Shown: positions 43,642-52,866 of the stretch, piece by piece
Layout of the letters: each line of letters opens with the position of its first letter
Position numbering within the stretch: the first letter of the stretch is position 1
Program-made: the position numbers and the translations under genes
Notes under the pieces: model-generated
The model's database searches: none
The model's input: only the letters and a program-made list of their open reading frames with translations
Told to the model about the DNA's origin: nothing
NCBI GenBank assembly: GCA_965218625.1
Contig: CBDCLG010000020.1
Span: 248,001-312,000 of the forward strand
Length of the DNA: 64,000 nucleotides
Source of the DNA: Bin5 sp965218625
GTDB lineage: Bacteria > Chloroflexota > Anaerolineae > Caldilineales > Caldilineaceae
Direction of reading: 5' to 3'

Positions 43642-44873
43642 TCAGTCTCGCGCCAACTCTGGCAATGCGAAAATCGTGGGCTGGGTGGGGTTTCTTGCCC
43701 AATCGTAGTCGTCGACGACAAGGATAACGATGCGCCGACCGTCCGGCGACAGCGCGAATGACCTGCTGTCCGGCCAGATCTGCACACTCTCGAGCGTGTC
43801 CAGATCGAGCATCCAGATCCCATTTGGACCCCAGGCGCTTCGCCCGACAAAGAAGAGGCGCCCACCGTCCGGCGACCAGGTCAGATCGTGAAGAGTGCCG
43901 ACCTGCGGAAGCAGAAGCCGTACATTGCCGCCGTCGGCATCCATGAGATAGAGATCAAACAGGTTCCGATAGATCTGAACAATCTGCCCCTTTGTCTTTG
44001 TCTCGTCGGTCTCAAAAGGATAACCGGCGGTGCCGCCGAAGACGACCGTCTTTCCATCGGGGGAACGGCTGGGCTCGGTCACGCTCTCGAACTCTGGAAA
44101 AAGCTGCACCATTTCGCCATCCCCGTCGACATATTCAGCATCGACGTAATACAGTTCCGGAGAGAGTCCCGCCGGCCGTTCCTGGAAAAGACTTGACATG
44201 TCCGGTGCAAATGAGAAGCTGCCTGCCCTGAATGCCTCAGAGCTGTCTCATGTGTGGCTTGGGATAGGAGGTGTACTCTATCATGCGGTTCTGGTCCCTG
44301 TCCCATAGATAGAGAATGCTGGATATGCCTCTAATACTCTGTGCCGATGGCAAGTCGTAATATGTAGCCGAACCGGGCGCCGGGCACCCTGGTCAGAACG
44401 CCGAAATGTCCAGCCCTGTGAGCGCAATACTCCGGAGGGGACGGGAGCGGAACCTCACTAAGCTCCTGCGTATCAAGACGATAAAGGCTTACAGCGAAGT
44501 CGTCAAAACGGTCGTCGAACTGTACTTTGGGGCATGTCTTGGTAACTTGGCAAAAGGGTATGGGTCCTTCTTCAGAGGAGTCGTCATCACGGTCCACCTC
44601 TTCTGCGGTTATCGGCACAGGCGGCTGTCGATGCTTAAAGACAAGCGTTTCCTCGTCGAGCCAGGCCACATCTGCATAGACCGCTGATGGCAGCGGCAGA
44701 ACCAGCAGCTCTTCCAGCGTTATGATTTCGACGGTCACGGGCTGTTCCGGTTCTGCGCAAGCAGAGAGCAAGCCGCTCAAGAGGAGAAGCAAGGGAAGCA
44801 GTTGCAGGCGAAGGGAAAACGAGTCTGTATTATGTATGACGGGTCTTCCTGGTTTGTCGCCAATACGCCGCAA
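43642..44873 (-). pseudogene. Decayed TolB-like beta-propeller lipoprotein gene
   Basis: Three frames together give one protein. The N-terminal part carries a lipoprotein signal (RLQLLPLLLLLSGLLSAC) and beta strands and stops at 44331. SILYLWDRDQNRMIEYTSYP continues in a second frame and ends near 44220. The last 185 codons, in a third frame, have WD40/TolB-like units such as SRSPDGKTVVFGG, LTWSPDGGRLFFVG and FALSPDGRRIVIL. At least two frameshifts are needed. The start is uncertain; a TTG near 44873 is the best available. It was probably an outer-surface lipoprotein. Confidence 0.65.
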
Positions 44874-44923
44874 GATCAATTCGCGTGTCTTTAGCGGCTG
44901 ACTCCCACGTCCTCCGCCAGAAA

Positions 44924-45238
44924 TCACATGTTGGTCAGTTGGCAATGGACAGGCCCTCGAACTCTGCCGTCCTGTCTCGCTGTCCACGTCAGTATGTGTG
45001 TGGTCCCATGAACATCGTATCCGACTTGCTCTTGGTCGAGATCCCACAGCTTAAGCACGGCAAAAGTAAGGTCCTCAAGCGAGTCGGCGGAAAAGTTGAA
45101 TTCCGACCAATAGGACTCAGTGAAATTGGAGCAGGAGAAGTGGCGAGGGGGGGCCGGCTGAAAAGAGCAGCCCGCGAGAATCAAGAGAAACGGGATAAGG
45201 AGTGAATGGCGTCCCGATCTCTTGGTGAAGACGTTCAT
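44924..45238 (-). CDS. Small hypothetical lipoprotein
   Basis: A 104-residue protein with a basic N-terminus, a hydrophobic core and the lipobox LILAGC. The mature part is about 80 residues, no family recognised. No clear ribosome binding site precedes the ATG at 45238. It is followed 50 bp later on the same strand by the decayed TolB-like lipoprotein gene, and may belong to the same former unit. Confidence 0.5.
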   Translation of the reverse strand: MNVFTKRSGRHSLLIPFLLILAGCSFQPAPPRHFSCSNFTESYWSEFNFSADSLEDLTFAVLKLWDLDQEQVGYDVHGTTHILTWTARQDGRVRGPVHCQLTNM

Positions 45239-45545
45239 GGCCTAATGATACACTCGACCCACGGTCTGATGTCGAGCAAACGGTTGGGCTCTGCCCTTAT
45301 GTCATCGCGCACACCCTCTAGCGGAAGACTGCTGCGCCAAACCTGGACCGTCGCGGCTTAACCTCTATCCCCCCACGCAACCTGTAAGGTCTATCCTCGT
45401 ATCTACCTGCGGTATCCGGAACGCTACTAAATTGACGCCCTCAGCGCAAACAGGGACGACACTTCCACGTCTCCCCTGCATCATGTTCCGCCTTCAAATG
45501 CACTGCCGCGGCCCCAGCCGGTTGGGAACGGCCCCGGCTGCAATC
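45239..45545. other. Intergenic stretch, nothing supported
   Basis: About 300 bp without a supported gene, promoter or hairpin. Short plus-strand open frames extend into the next gene as antisense shadows. Confidence 0.45.
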
Positions 45546-46043
45546 TCAGCCCTCGCCTTGGATATCTCTCAGCGCGGCATCCGCAGAATAGGACCAGGGC
45601 TCCGGGCAATTCCCGCTGATCCACTGGATATGCTTCTCTGCCCGCCGTTCCCTGAATTCACCAAGCTGCTTCAGCACCACCACGCCTATGTCGGGACCGA
45701 TCGGATAGCGACGGCTCTCGGCAACATGCTGAAAGAAGCTGTCCAGCAGCTCAAGGAGATGCTGTCGTATCTCCTCTGAATCAGGGGATGCTATCCATTC
45801 CTCACGGCCATTGCTTCCATCGCCTACGTTGCGCATTATCGGCCCGATCGGAACCTGGTCTCGTTCCGGTCTCCGATGAGGATGGTTGGCACAGTAAGTC
45901 CAGAATGGGACCTCGATTGCTACATCCCTGATCTGGCAAAAGGCCTCCTCGTCTTTGTCCAATTCTTTCGGGTACCCCTTTTGACCGCGGTTCCTTCGAT
46001 TGAACCAGCAGGTCCCACAACAATCTGAGTCTCCATTCGGCAT
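45546..46043 (-). CDS. Cys-rich hypothetical protein, possible zinc binder
   Basis: A 165-residue protein with two Cys groups: DCCGTCWFNRRNRG at the N-terminus, then CQIRDVAIEVPFWTYCANHP. The spacing suggests one metal site formed by Cys and possibly His residues. The C-terminal half is helical and acidic. AAGGGAGATATCGACC precedes the ATG at 46043; longer starts are not used. No function can be assigned. It is preceded by a strong terminator, so it has its own promoter, not identified. Confidence 0.72.
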   Translation of the reverse strand: MPNGDSDCCGTCWFNRRNRGQKGYPKELDKDEEAFCQIRDVAIEVPFWTYCANHPHRRPERDQVPIGPIMRNVGDGSNGREEWIASPDSEEIRQHLLELLDSFFQHVAESRRYPIGPDIGVVVLKQLGEFRERRAEKHIQWISGNCPEPWSYSADAALRDIQGEG

Positions 46044-46081
46044 GGTCGATATCTCCCTTCCCGGGGCATTGGAAACAAAAA

Positions 46082-46109
46082 GGCGAGAGCCGATAGAATC
46101 GCTCTCGCC
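46082..46109 (-). terminator. Intrinsic terminator of the 825-residue lipoprotein gene
   Basis: Stem GGCGAGAGC / GCTCTCGCC (46082-46090 with 46101-46109) with extra GAT/ATC pairing in the loop. On the minus strand it is followed directly by TTTTTGTTTCC. It lies 37 bp past the lipoprotein stop. This is the clearest rho-independent terminator in the window. Confidence 0.8.
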
Positions 46110-46145
46110 CACTGTTCAGCTGTAAAACTTTCGCTGGATGACAAC

Positions 46146-48623
46146 CTACTCCCGCACCAACTCCGCCGTCACGTCCAACTTCGCGCCTACAACCAAAGGC
46201 AGGAACTCGTCGATGATCAGCTCCGCGATGGCAGGGTCTTCCAGCGCCTCCGAAAGCTGATCCGGCAGCAACGGAGCCGCCAACTCCAGTACCCGCAGGA
46301 TCGACGGCGAATCATAGTGCAACGTCAGCAGCACCGTGTTGTCCGCCCCCACATTCAGCTGATTCGAAGTCGAGGTCAGCTCCAGCTCCGACACCTTCAG
46401 ACCATCCTGAAGGATAAACGCAATGTTATCCGGCAGCGACGGCAAACTCACGCCCATTTCCTCCAGGTCCGCGGCCGGCAACCCGGCGACCGAGCGAATC
46501 TCCGAACCCTCCAGCGTCAGACTGAGCGCGAGGACCGGCCTGAACTCGCTCTCGATCATAGGAGGCTCCATCCGCACGGCCGTTACATCGAACTCGGCCG
46601 GCACGACGATCGCCTCGGCCCCGTCAGCCGGGGGCAGCGTCAGCGCCACGCCGATATCGGTGTTCTGGAGGAAGTCCACAACCGCCCCCAAAGGCACGCC
46701 GGGCAGCAGCTCAGCCGCGACCCGCTGCAGGGTATCCATCGTCTGCTCGGACCAGGAGATGACCGGCAGATTCCCGCCGTTCGCCGCCAGGTATAGGCTG
46801 GCATCCATGATACTGAGATCCAGCCGCTGGACGTTCAACTCCTGCATTCGAATGATCAGGTCGGGCGGCAGCCTCGGATCGCTGCCCAGCGGGATCCCCA
46901 ACACCGCCAGTCCCCCGTCCGCCTTCACTTCGACAGGCAGCGAAGTCAGATTCGTATCCGGCGCATCCTGCCCGCCCAGCGCAAGCTGTACGTTGAGCCC
47001 GGCGCCGAGAATCTGCGGCAAGTTGGGCAGCACGGGTATATCTATCAATGTCTGAATAAACCCAACCCTGTCCGACAGCGAGGAAAGAACGACCACCAGC
47101 CGGTTCAGCGCCGCGTCATCATACTGCAAGGCCAGCAACGTGCCCGCGTCGCCCACCAGCTCCGTCGTGCTGGTCGAAGTCGTCAGCTGCAGCGCGTCCG
47201 AACCGGTGGCATTCAGAATGTTCATCACCACCGGCGGCAGGATGATCTGCTGCGGCAGCAGCATCGCCATATCGGCGAGCGAGATACCAAGCGCCGACAC
47301 GACCGTGCCATCGCTGCTGATCGATGCCCCGATCTGGCCCAGCGTTCCCATCTCCGGCGCCGCCGCATAACTGGGCGCCGTTACATCAAAGTCGTCGGCA
47401 AACGTCATCCCATCCTGACCCGGCAGACCCAGCGACAATGTCACATCCGTCTTGGCCAGCAGACTCTGCAACACCGTCAGCCCGGCGTCCACCATGCCGG
47501 GAGCAACGTCGAGAAGATCGACCGCGATCTTTCCAATCAGTCCGATCGACGCCTCGTTCCACACAATCGTCGGCAGCGGCTCCTGGTTCAGCGCCAGGTA
47601 GATGCCCTCACTCTTGATGCTCAAATCCAGCTTCAGCACGTTTGAATCGCTCAGAATGGCCAGCACGTCGGCCGGCAGCAGCGACCCCGTCCCCAACGGA
47701 ATGCCGAACGCGCTCGCCGAACCGTCATCCGCTACGTCGACCGCAATCGCCGGCAGCAGCGTATCCGCCGCCGGTTCACCCGTAAACGAGACGATAATGT
47801 TCAGGTCCGCGCCCTGCAGCATCGGAACCACGTTCCCGATCATGTCGCCCATCGACGGGTCCACGAACGCGCCGAGGATCGGCATCAGGTTTTCCAGTCG
47901 CTCGCTGTCATACGCCAGGCCTGCCAGCAGCGTATCGTCGAACGCCAGGTCGATACCGTTGGGCTGCGTCGCAATGCTGAACTGGTCCGCCCCCACCCCA
48001 TTGACAATATTGAGCGCCATCTGCGGCAGCGCCACGCCCAGCGATGCGCCCAGCGCCTCTTCAAGCTGGGCCATCGGAATGCCTTCAAATGACGCATTGC
48101 CCTCCGCGTCGAACGCAATGCTGGCAAACTGCAGCGGTCCGATCGTCGTCTCCACGCGCTCCCTGCTGACCAGCTCCTCGCCCTGCCAGCGCGGCACGTC
48201 GCCGCCGGCCGTCGGCAAAACGATGATCGCGCCCAGGCCAACCCGCCGCAGCCACGGCAGCGCCGGCGCCGCCTGCCCCGCGTCGGGCACATAAGGCAGA
48301 ATCTCGTTCAGAAACTCGGTCGACTCATCGCTCCACTTCAGGTAGGGCAGAGGCTCGCCGTCGGCGTAGAGGAATACGCCGTGATAGCCGATGCGGGCTT
48401 CCAGCACGTCAACGCCGGCTGCGGCAAATTGGTCCAACATCGGCTGCTGCAGTAGCGCGCCCAGAGGGAATCCGAGCGCGCTGACGTTGCCGCTGGCATC
48501 GACCCGTATCGGCACCGACGGGAGGTTGAACCAGGTCGAGCCGCCGCTAGCGCCGCCAGCACAGGCGCCCAACGCCAGGCTGATGACCAGAACGGCTGCG
48601 AATTTGCGGAGTAAGGCCGGCAC
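46146..48623 (-). CDS. Large lipoprotein built of three tandem two-part repeats
   Basis: An 825-residue lipoprotein; signal with lipobox ALGAC at residues 17-21. The rest is a threefold repeat of about 260 residues, each with an A half and a B half: A at about 35-137, 291-400 and 562-664; B at about 165-280, 428-549 and 696-821. A halves share a G-x-P-L-G turn near their start, LDLSI-type strands and LP.I.W.E (for example PTIVWNE, PVISWSE). B halves share a strand, LALQYDD / LTLHYDS / AGLAYDS and a closing GADLNI-type strand. The start is a GTG with AAGGAGG. I know no named family of this layout; a lipid-binding TULIP-like or beta-sheet scaffold is only a guess. Confidence 0.8.
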   Translation of the reverse strand: MPALLRKFAAVLVISLALGACAGGASGGSTWFNLPSVPIRVDASGNVSALGFPLGALLQQPMLDQFAAAGVDVLEARIGYHGVFLYADGEPLPYLKWSDESTEFLNEILPYVPDAGQAAPALPWLRRVGLGAIIVLPTAGGDVPRWQGEELVSRERVETTIGPLQFASIAFDAEGNASFEGIPMAQLEEALGASLGVALPQMALNIVNGVGADQFSIATQPNGIDLAFDDTLLAGLAYDSERLENLMPILGAFVDPSMGDMIGNVVPMLQGADLNIIVSFTGEPAADTLLPAIAVDVADDGSASAFGIPLGTGSLLPADVLAILSDSNVLKLDLSIKSEGIYLALNQEPLPTIVWNEASIGLIGKIAVDLLDVAPGMVDAGLTVLQSLLAKTDVTLSLGLPGQDGMTFADDFDVTAPSYAAAPEMGTLGQIGASISSDGTVVSALGISLADMAMLLPQQIILPPVVMNILNATGSDALQLTTSTSTTELVGDAGTLLALQYDDAALNRLVVVLSSLSDRVGFIQTLIDIPVLPNLPQILGAGLNVQLALGGQDAPDTNLTSLPVEVKADGGLAVLGIPLGSDPRLPPDLIIRMQELNVQRLDLSIMDASLYLAANGGNLPVISWSEQTMDTLQRVAAELLPGVPLGAVVDFLQNTDIGVALTLPPADGAEAIVVPAEFDVTAVRMEPPMIESEFRPVLALSLTLEGSEIRSVAGLPAADLEEMGVSLPSLPDNIAFILQDGLKVSELELTSTSNQLNVGADNTVLLTLHYDSPSILRVLELAAPLLPDQLSEALEDPAIAELIIDEFLPLVVGAKLDVTAELVRE

Positions 48624-49009
48624 GAGCCGCCTCCTTATGTGTGCTTAACAATGATGTGGCAGATAATTGCGGTCGCCGCGTCACCCATCAACGCGTCCAC
48701 CAATCGGTCTGAATCAGTTATATCACGGATCACACGGATGCACAATGCCGAAACGTCAAACGCGCCTCCACACCATGCTCCGTGCGCGCAGCCTTGCGCT
48801 GCTCTACACTGAACAGATGAATCGCCAATCCAACCGGGCCGCCTCCCTACCTCGTCCCGGTAAGATGGTCGCCCGCCCCTGCTCTCTGGCGCATAGAAGG
48901 GCTACCACACATCTTACAATACGGCATACCAAGGCACAAAACCACTTTCAAACACAACAACCCCGCCATTCAAACGAGACCCCCAATCAAAAACTGAAAA
49001 CTAGAAAAC
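48624..49009. other. Intergenic stretch upstream of the lipoprotein gene
   Basis: No supported gene. The right end (48985-49009) is a gene-end repeat of the AAACTGAAAACTAGAAAAC type, into which MITE copy 3 has inserted at a TA. No convincing promoter for the lipoprotein gene was identified. Confidence 0.5.
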
Positions 49010-49194
49010 TAGGGCTCGTTGACATTTGTCTGAACTTTGATTTTTTTGATTCACATGATGGAAATGATTGACGGCGCTGGCTTCCGAGGGGGGCTTCGTT
49101 CACGCGAATCAGGTGAATCAGAGTCCAAACTGTTCCCGAAAAGCTTGTAATTGTCGTCCTTTTGAATACTTTTCAGAAATGTCAACGGAACCTA
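49010..49194 (+). repeat. MITE-like element, copy 3
   Basis: A 181-bp element (49012-49192) flanked on both sides by TA. The left end is GGGCTCGTTGACATTT, the right end AAATGTCAACGGAACC. It matches the copies at 31.5, 61.1 and 62.3 kb along its length, with internal changes such as GAAAAGCTTGTAATTGTCGT. It sits just past the MurE-like stop, inside an A/T-rich gene-end repeat. Confidence 0.9.
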
Positions 49195-49198
49195 ACAA

Positions 49199-50932
49199 CT
49201 AAAGACCCCCACCGACTCCCCCCATACGCGCCCGCAGCGCCGAGAGCATCGCCTCCTGCTCGTTCCAAGGATACTCCGTCTCGCCGAAGCACATACTCCG
49301 TTCATGGCCCTTGCCGAACGAGGCGACCACATCCCCCGCCCGCGCCATCTGCACCCCGAGCCGAATCGCCTCGGCCCGGTCGGGCACGATCGCATAGCGG
49401 GACTCTGGCGGCGCGGCGCCCTTTCCATACGCGCCCTGCCCCGCTCCCTTCCTCTGCTCAGCCTGCCCGACCGCCTCCTCAACGCCCGCTGCAATCTCCC
49501 GGCAGATCGCGTCCAGGTCCTCCGTGCGGGGGTCCTCGGCCGTGATGATCGTGAAATCAGCCAAACGGCCGCTCACCTGCCCCATCAGCCGCCGCTTGCC
49601 ACGGTCCCGCAGGCCGGCACAGCCAAAAACTGCGATCAGCCGCCCGGCGCGCCCATCAGCGCCGGCGAGCGGGCGCAGTGTCTGCAAGGCCCGCTCAAGG
49701 CTGGCCGGCGAGTGCGCAAAATCGACCACAGCCAAAAACTCCTGTCCCACATCCATCCGCTGCATCCGCCCCAGCACCGCCGCAAGAGAGCCTACCCCGC
49801 GCGCGACCTGTTCCGGCGAAATCCCCAGCCCGAGCGCGACCGCCGCCGCGCACAAAACGTTCGACAGGTTGAACTCGCCGATCAGCCGCGTCTCAAGCGG
49901 CAGCACGCCCCCACGCCAGACCAGCTCAAAACGCGTCGCGTCCGGCAGATACTCGATGCCGCGCGCGTAGACGTCCGCGCCCGTGTCGGACACACTATAT
50001 ATATACGGGGTTACTTCGGCTGCGGGGTTGCGCGCCTGCTCCTCGGCCAGCACAGCCTGCAAAGGCTCGCAGCTGCCGTCGTCTTTGTTGAAGACCGCGA
50101 TGCGGGGCCCGGCCGCGTCCTGCCCGCCGCGAAAGAGAGTGCGAAACAGCAAGAACTTGGCCGCGCGATAGGCCTCGAACGAACCGTGGATGTCCAGGTG
50201 TTCGTGGGTGATGTTGGTCAGCGCAGCCGCATCATACTCGACCGCGGCCACCCGCTTCTGTTCCAGACCGAAACTGGTGCTCTCGACCACCGTGTAGGCG
50301 CAGCCCGCCGCACGCATCTGCGCCAGGAGAGCCTGCACCGCCGGCGCCGCCGGCGTCGTCACGTGCAGCCCTGTCTCCTGCTCGACCCCGGCGATGCGCG
50401 CGCCGACCGTTGTGATCACACCCACGTCGGCCGACGCGCCCAAAATCGCCTCAAGCAGCGCGCAGGTCGTCGTCTTGCCATCGGTCCCGGTAACGCCGAT
50501 CACCGTCTGCCCGCGGCTGGGAAATCCGAAAACCGCCGCGCTGAGCCACGCCAGCGCCTCGCGGCTGTCCTTCACCTGCGTATAGTGTGCGCCGGTCGAC
50601 CGCGGCCACCAGCCCTCCGCCTTCAGCAGTTCAAGCGGGTGGCTGCCCACGACCGCCGCCGCGCCCGCCTCTACTGCCTGTGGGATGTAGCGATGGCCGT
50701 CCTGCTCTATACCCGGCACCGCCACGAACAGTGCGCCCGCGCACACCGCCCGGCTATCCTCGGTGACCGCGCGCACCTCTATCGCAGGAATTCCTGGATT
50801 GCCTCCGACGCGCAACGCCTGGGGAATCTGCGCAAGCAACCTGTCCAGCGCCCGCCCGCCGCCCTCTGTCGACCCGTCACGCCCCGCGGTCTCGCGCCCC
50901 ACTTCGCGGCTCACCGGCGCGCGCCCCGTCAC
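49199..50932 (-). CDS. murE: MurE-like Mur ligase (UDP-N-acetylmuramyl-tripeptide synthetase type)
   Basis: A 577-residue ATP-dependent ligase. The P-loop is VIGVTGTDGKTTTCALLEAI, ALTNITHEHLDIHGSFEAY is the central ligase motif, and HSPASLERALQTL and GCAGLRDRGKRRLMG belong to the C-terminal half. DPRTED stands where DAP-adding MurE enzymes have DNPR, so the added amino acid is uncertain. A Gly/Ala-rich 30-residue insertion lies near the C-terminus, and GKGHERSMCFGE closes the protein. The GTG at 50932 overlaps the stop of the upstream propeller gene by 4 bp. It is away from a mur gene cluster. Confidence 0.85.
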   Translation of the reverse strand: MTGRAPVSREVGRETAGRDGSTEGGGRALDRLLAQIPQALRVGGNPGIPAIEVRAVTEDSRAVCAGALFVAVPGIEQDGHRYIPQAVEAGAAAVVGSHPLELLKAEGWWPRSTGAHYTQVKDSREALAWLSAAVFGFPSRGQTVIGVTGTDGKTTTCALLEAILGASADVGVITTVGARIAGVEQETGLHVTTPAAPAVQALLAQMRAAGCAYTVVESTSFGLEQKRVAAVEYDAAALTNITHEHLDIHGSFEAYRAAKFLLFRTLFRGGQDAAGPRIAVFNKDDGSCEPLQAVLAEEQARNPAAEVTPYIYSVSDTGADVYARGIEYLPDATRFELVWRGGVLPLETRLIGEFNLSNVLCAAAVALGLGISPEQVARGVGSLAAVLGRMQRMDVGQEFLAVVDFAHSPASLERALQTLRPLAGADGRAGRLIAVFGCAGLRDRGKRRLMGQVSGRLADFTIITAEDPRTEDLDAICREIAAGVEEAVGQAEQRKGAGQGAYGKGAAPPESRYAIVPDRAEAIRLGVQMARAGDVVASFGKGHERSMCFGETEYPWNEQEAMLSALRARMGGVGGGL

Positions 50933-52758
50933 AGGTCATCGGCATCGCGCGTTCCATCGCGCGCCACCGAAACGCTGGCAACCAGGATCAGAAGAAAGAA
51001 TAGCGCCGCCCCCCCGATCCAGATCGGCGGTATCTGCGACAGCCGGTCGCCGACGCTGCCCAGCGTGCCCGGCGTCGAGGTCGCGGTCGGCGTTGGGATC
51101 GGGACGTCCCCTTCCTCCTCCGCCGCTTCCGGCGTGCTCGTCGCCGCGTCGGGATCGGGCTCACCTGGCTCCGGCGTCGCAGTCGGCGTGGAAGTCGGCG
51201 CATTCGGGTCCGGCGTCGCGGTCTCCGTCGGCGTCGCAGTCGGCGTGGAAGTCGGCGCGTTCGGGTCCAGCGTTGCAGTCGCTGTCGGCGTCGAAGTCGG
51301 ATCGCCGGGGACACAGTTCGGAACGGCCGTGGCCGTCGCGGTCGGCGTGGGCGTCGGCACGTTCGGGTCCCACGTCGGCGTTGGCGTTGCCGTCGCCGTC
51401 GGCGTATGGGTCGGCACGCTCGGGTCCCAAGTCGGCGTTGGTGTCGCCGTCGCGGTCGGCGTGGAGGTCGGCGCGTTCGGATCCAGCGTCGCCGTCGCGG
51501 TCGGCGGCGGCGTGAAGGTCGGCAAGTTCGGATCACACGTCGGGAGGGCCGTCGGCGTGTGCGTCGGCGCGTTCGGGTCCAGCGTCGCTGTCGCCGTCGG
51601 CGTCGCGCTTGCGGTCGGCGATGGTGTTTCCGTCGCCGTCGCCGTCTCTGTCGGCGTCGCGGTGAAGGTGGGCGTCGGCTGTCCCGGCAGCTCGGCCGGG
51701 TCCAACGGCGTAATCTGCGCCGACGAGAGAAAACTGACGCCGCTGTCTATCGTGCGGAGGACGCCGTCCTGCTCGGTCCCGGCGTAGGTGACGCCCACCA
51801 GCGTCGCCGACGAAGCCAGCCGGTAGACCGCATTGGCAAAACCTACGCCGTTAACGCTTGCCCGCACCCAGTCCGGCACGCTCTGGCTCCACAGGCCGAC
51901 AATCGTGCCCACAATCACCTGTTCACCACTCACGGCCATATCGTAGATGATGACGCCAGCCGGAAACGATGGGTCCTGCAGCCAGTTCACACCGTCGTCG
52001 CTCAGATAGAGGCCGGAAGCAAAGGTCCCGACATAGAGCCGCCCATTGTGATTTGTCATCCCGCGGGCGATGATGCCGGCCGGCAGGTTGACGCGCGTCC
52101 ACCCACTTGTGCCCGGCGACAGCCGCCAGACCCCGTCGTGCGTTCCCGCAAAGAGCGTTCCGTCCTTCTCCACAAATGCCCGCACGCGCAGCGCGCCCGC
52201 CGACAGTCCATCGCCGTACCACGCCCAGGTCAGGCCGCCGTCCGCGCTGCGCACCACACCGTCATAGCGCGTGCCCGCGTAAAAGACGGTCTGCCCCTCC
52301 TCGACCCGGGCAAAAAGGCGGCCCACCCCGCTGTTGGGCGTAAGTATCTGGTTGATCGAGCTTTCCTGGCGCCAGTTCAGGCCCCCGTCTTCACTGATGA
52401 ACAGATTGCCCACACCCCCATCCGCCGCCAGCACCCGGTTTCCGTCCTGCGGGTCGAACCGGATCGCGCTGATCGACGTGTCAGCCGGCAGCTCCACAGT
52501 GGCGCGGCTCCAGGTGTGGCCGCCGTCGCTGCTGCGATAGATCCCCGCTGGGACCGGCACATTGAGCGTACCGGCCACCACAATAACGCCGTCGTCGGGT
52601 GATACGTCCAGGCTGATAATGCTGTTCGTGAAGGGCACGAATCCCGACTGCGCGAAGATCAGGCCGCCCGCCGGAAGGAGCAGCGCCGCGACCAGCGCCA
52701 GCTTCAAAACCAGCTGGCCCAGGACGGTCCGGTTAAACAAGATTTTTCCCGCGCCCAT
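50929..52758 (-). CDS. Membrane-anchored beta-propeller protein with Thr/Pro stalk
   Basis: A 609-residue surface protein. An N-terminal signal (LALVAALLLPAGGLIFAQ) is followed by a BNR/Ycf48-like propeller at residues about 40-350 with recurring S-x-D-G-G-x-x-W units (GIYRSSDGGHTWSRA, NLFISEDGGLNWRQE, GVVRSADGGLTWAWY). Residues about 360-567 are a low-complexity Thr/Pro/Ala stalk with repeats such as TPTATATPTPTWDPNVP, and one membrane helix lies at about 580-598. The layout is a propeller held away from the membrane. It overlaps the MurE-like gene by 4 bp, an unexpected pairing suggesting a cell-envelope link. Confidence 0.8.
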   Translation of the reverse strand: MGAGKILFNRTVLGQLVLKLALVAALLLPAGGLIFAQSGFVPFTNSIISLDVSPDDGVIVVAGTLNVPVPAGIYRSSDGGHTWSRATVELPADTSISAIRFDPQDGNRVLAADGGVGNLFISEDGGLNWRQESSINQILTPNSGVGRLFARVEEGQTVFYAGTRYDGVVRSADGGLTWAWYGDGLSAGALRVRAFVEKDGTLFAGTHDGVWRLSPGTSGWTRVNLPAGIIARGMTNHNGRLYVGTFASGLYLSDDGVNWLQDPSFPAGVIIYDMAVSGEQVIVGTIVGLWSQSVPDWVRASVNGVGFANAVYRLASSATLVGVTYAGTEQDGVLRTIDSGVSFLSSAQITPLDPAELPGQPTPTFTATPTETATATETPSPTASATPTATATLDPNAPTHTPTALPTCDPNLPTFTPPPTATATLDPNAPTSTPTATATPTPTWDPSVPTHTPTATATPTPTWDPNVPTPTPTATATAVPNCVPGDPTSTPTATATLDPNAPTSTPTATPTETATPDPNAPTSTPTATPEPGEPDPDAATSTPEAAEEEGDVPIPTPTATSTPGTLGSVGDRLSQIPPIWIGGAALFFLLILVASVSVARDGTRDADDL

Positions 52759-52838
52759 AGATTCCGCGCGCCTTTCGGCGGTTTCCAGCCTGCATTGTCC
52801 CCCCCTGAAGGACGCCGGAGAGGAAGTGAAAGAACCTA

Positions 52839-52866
52839 ATTATACGTTACAGAAACTATAGCACAA
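52839..52866 (-). promoter_or_regulatory. Predicted promoter for the propeller/MurE-like pair
   Basis: On the minus strand a perfect TATAAT (52839-52844) with TTGTGC 16 bases upstream (52861-52866). The implied start near 52832 leaves about 75 nt before the ATG at 52758. The -35 match is weak. Confidence 0.45.

Noticed and set aside
43376..43708. 110-codon plus-strand open frame upstream of the P450
   Set aside because: Ser/Ala/Pro-rich, no ribosome binding site, antisense to a TolB-like coding end.
51180..51680. Tandem repeats that could be taken for a microsatellite or CRISPR-like array
   Set aside because: They encode the Thr/Pro/Ala stalk of the propeller protein, in frame and with irregular unit length; no spacers.
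49304..51787. 827-codon plus-strand open frame across the MurE-like and propeller genes
   Set aside because: It is the antisense of two well-supported genes; its length comes from high GC and from the Thr/Pro repeat read backwards (Val/Gly-rich). No ribosome binding site or family.
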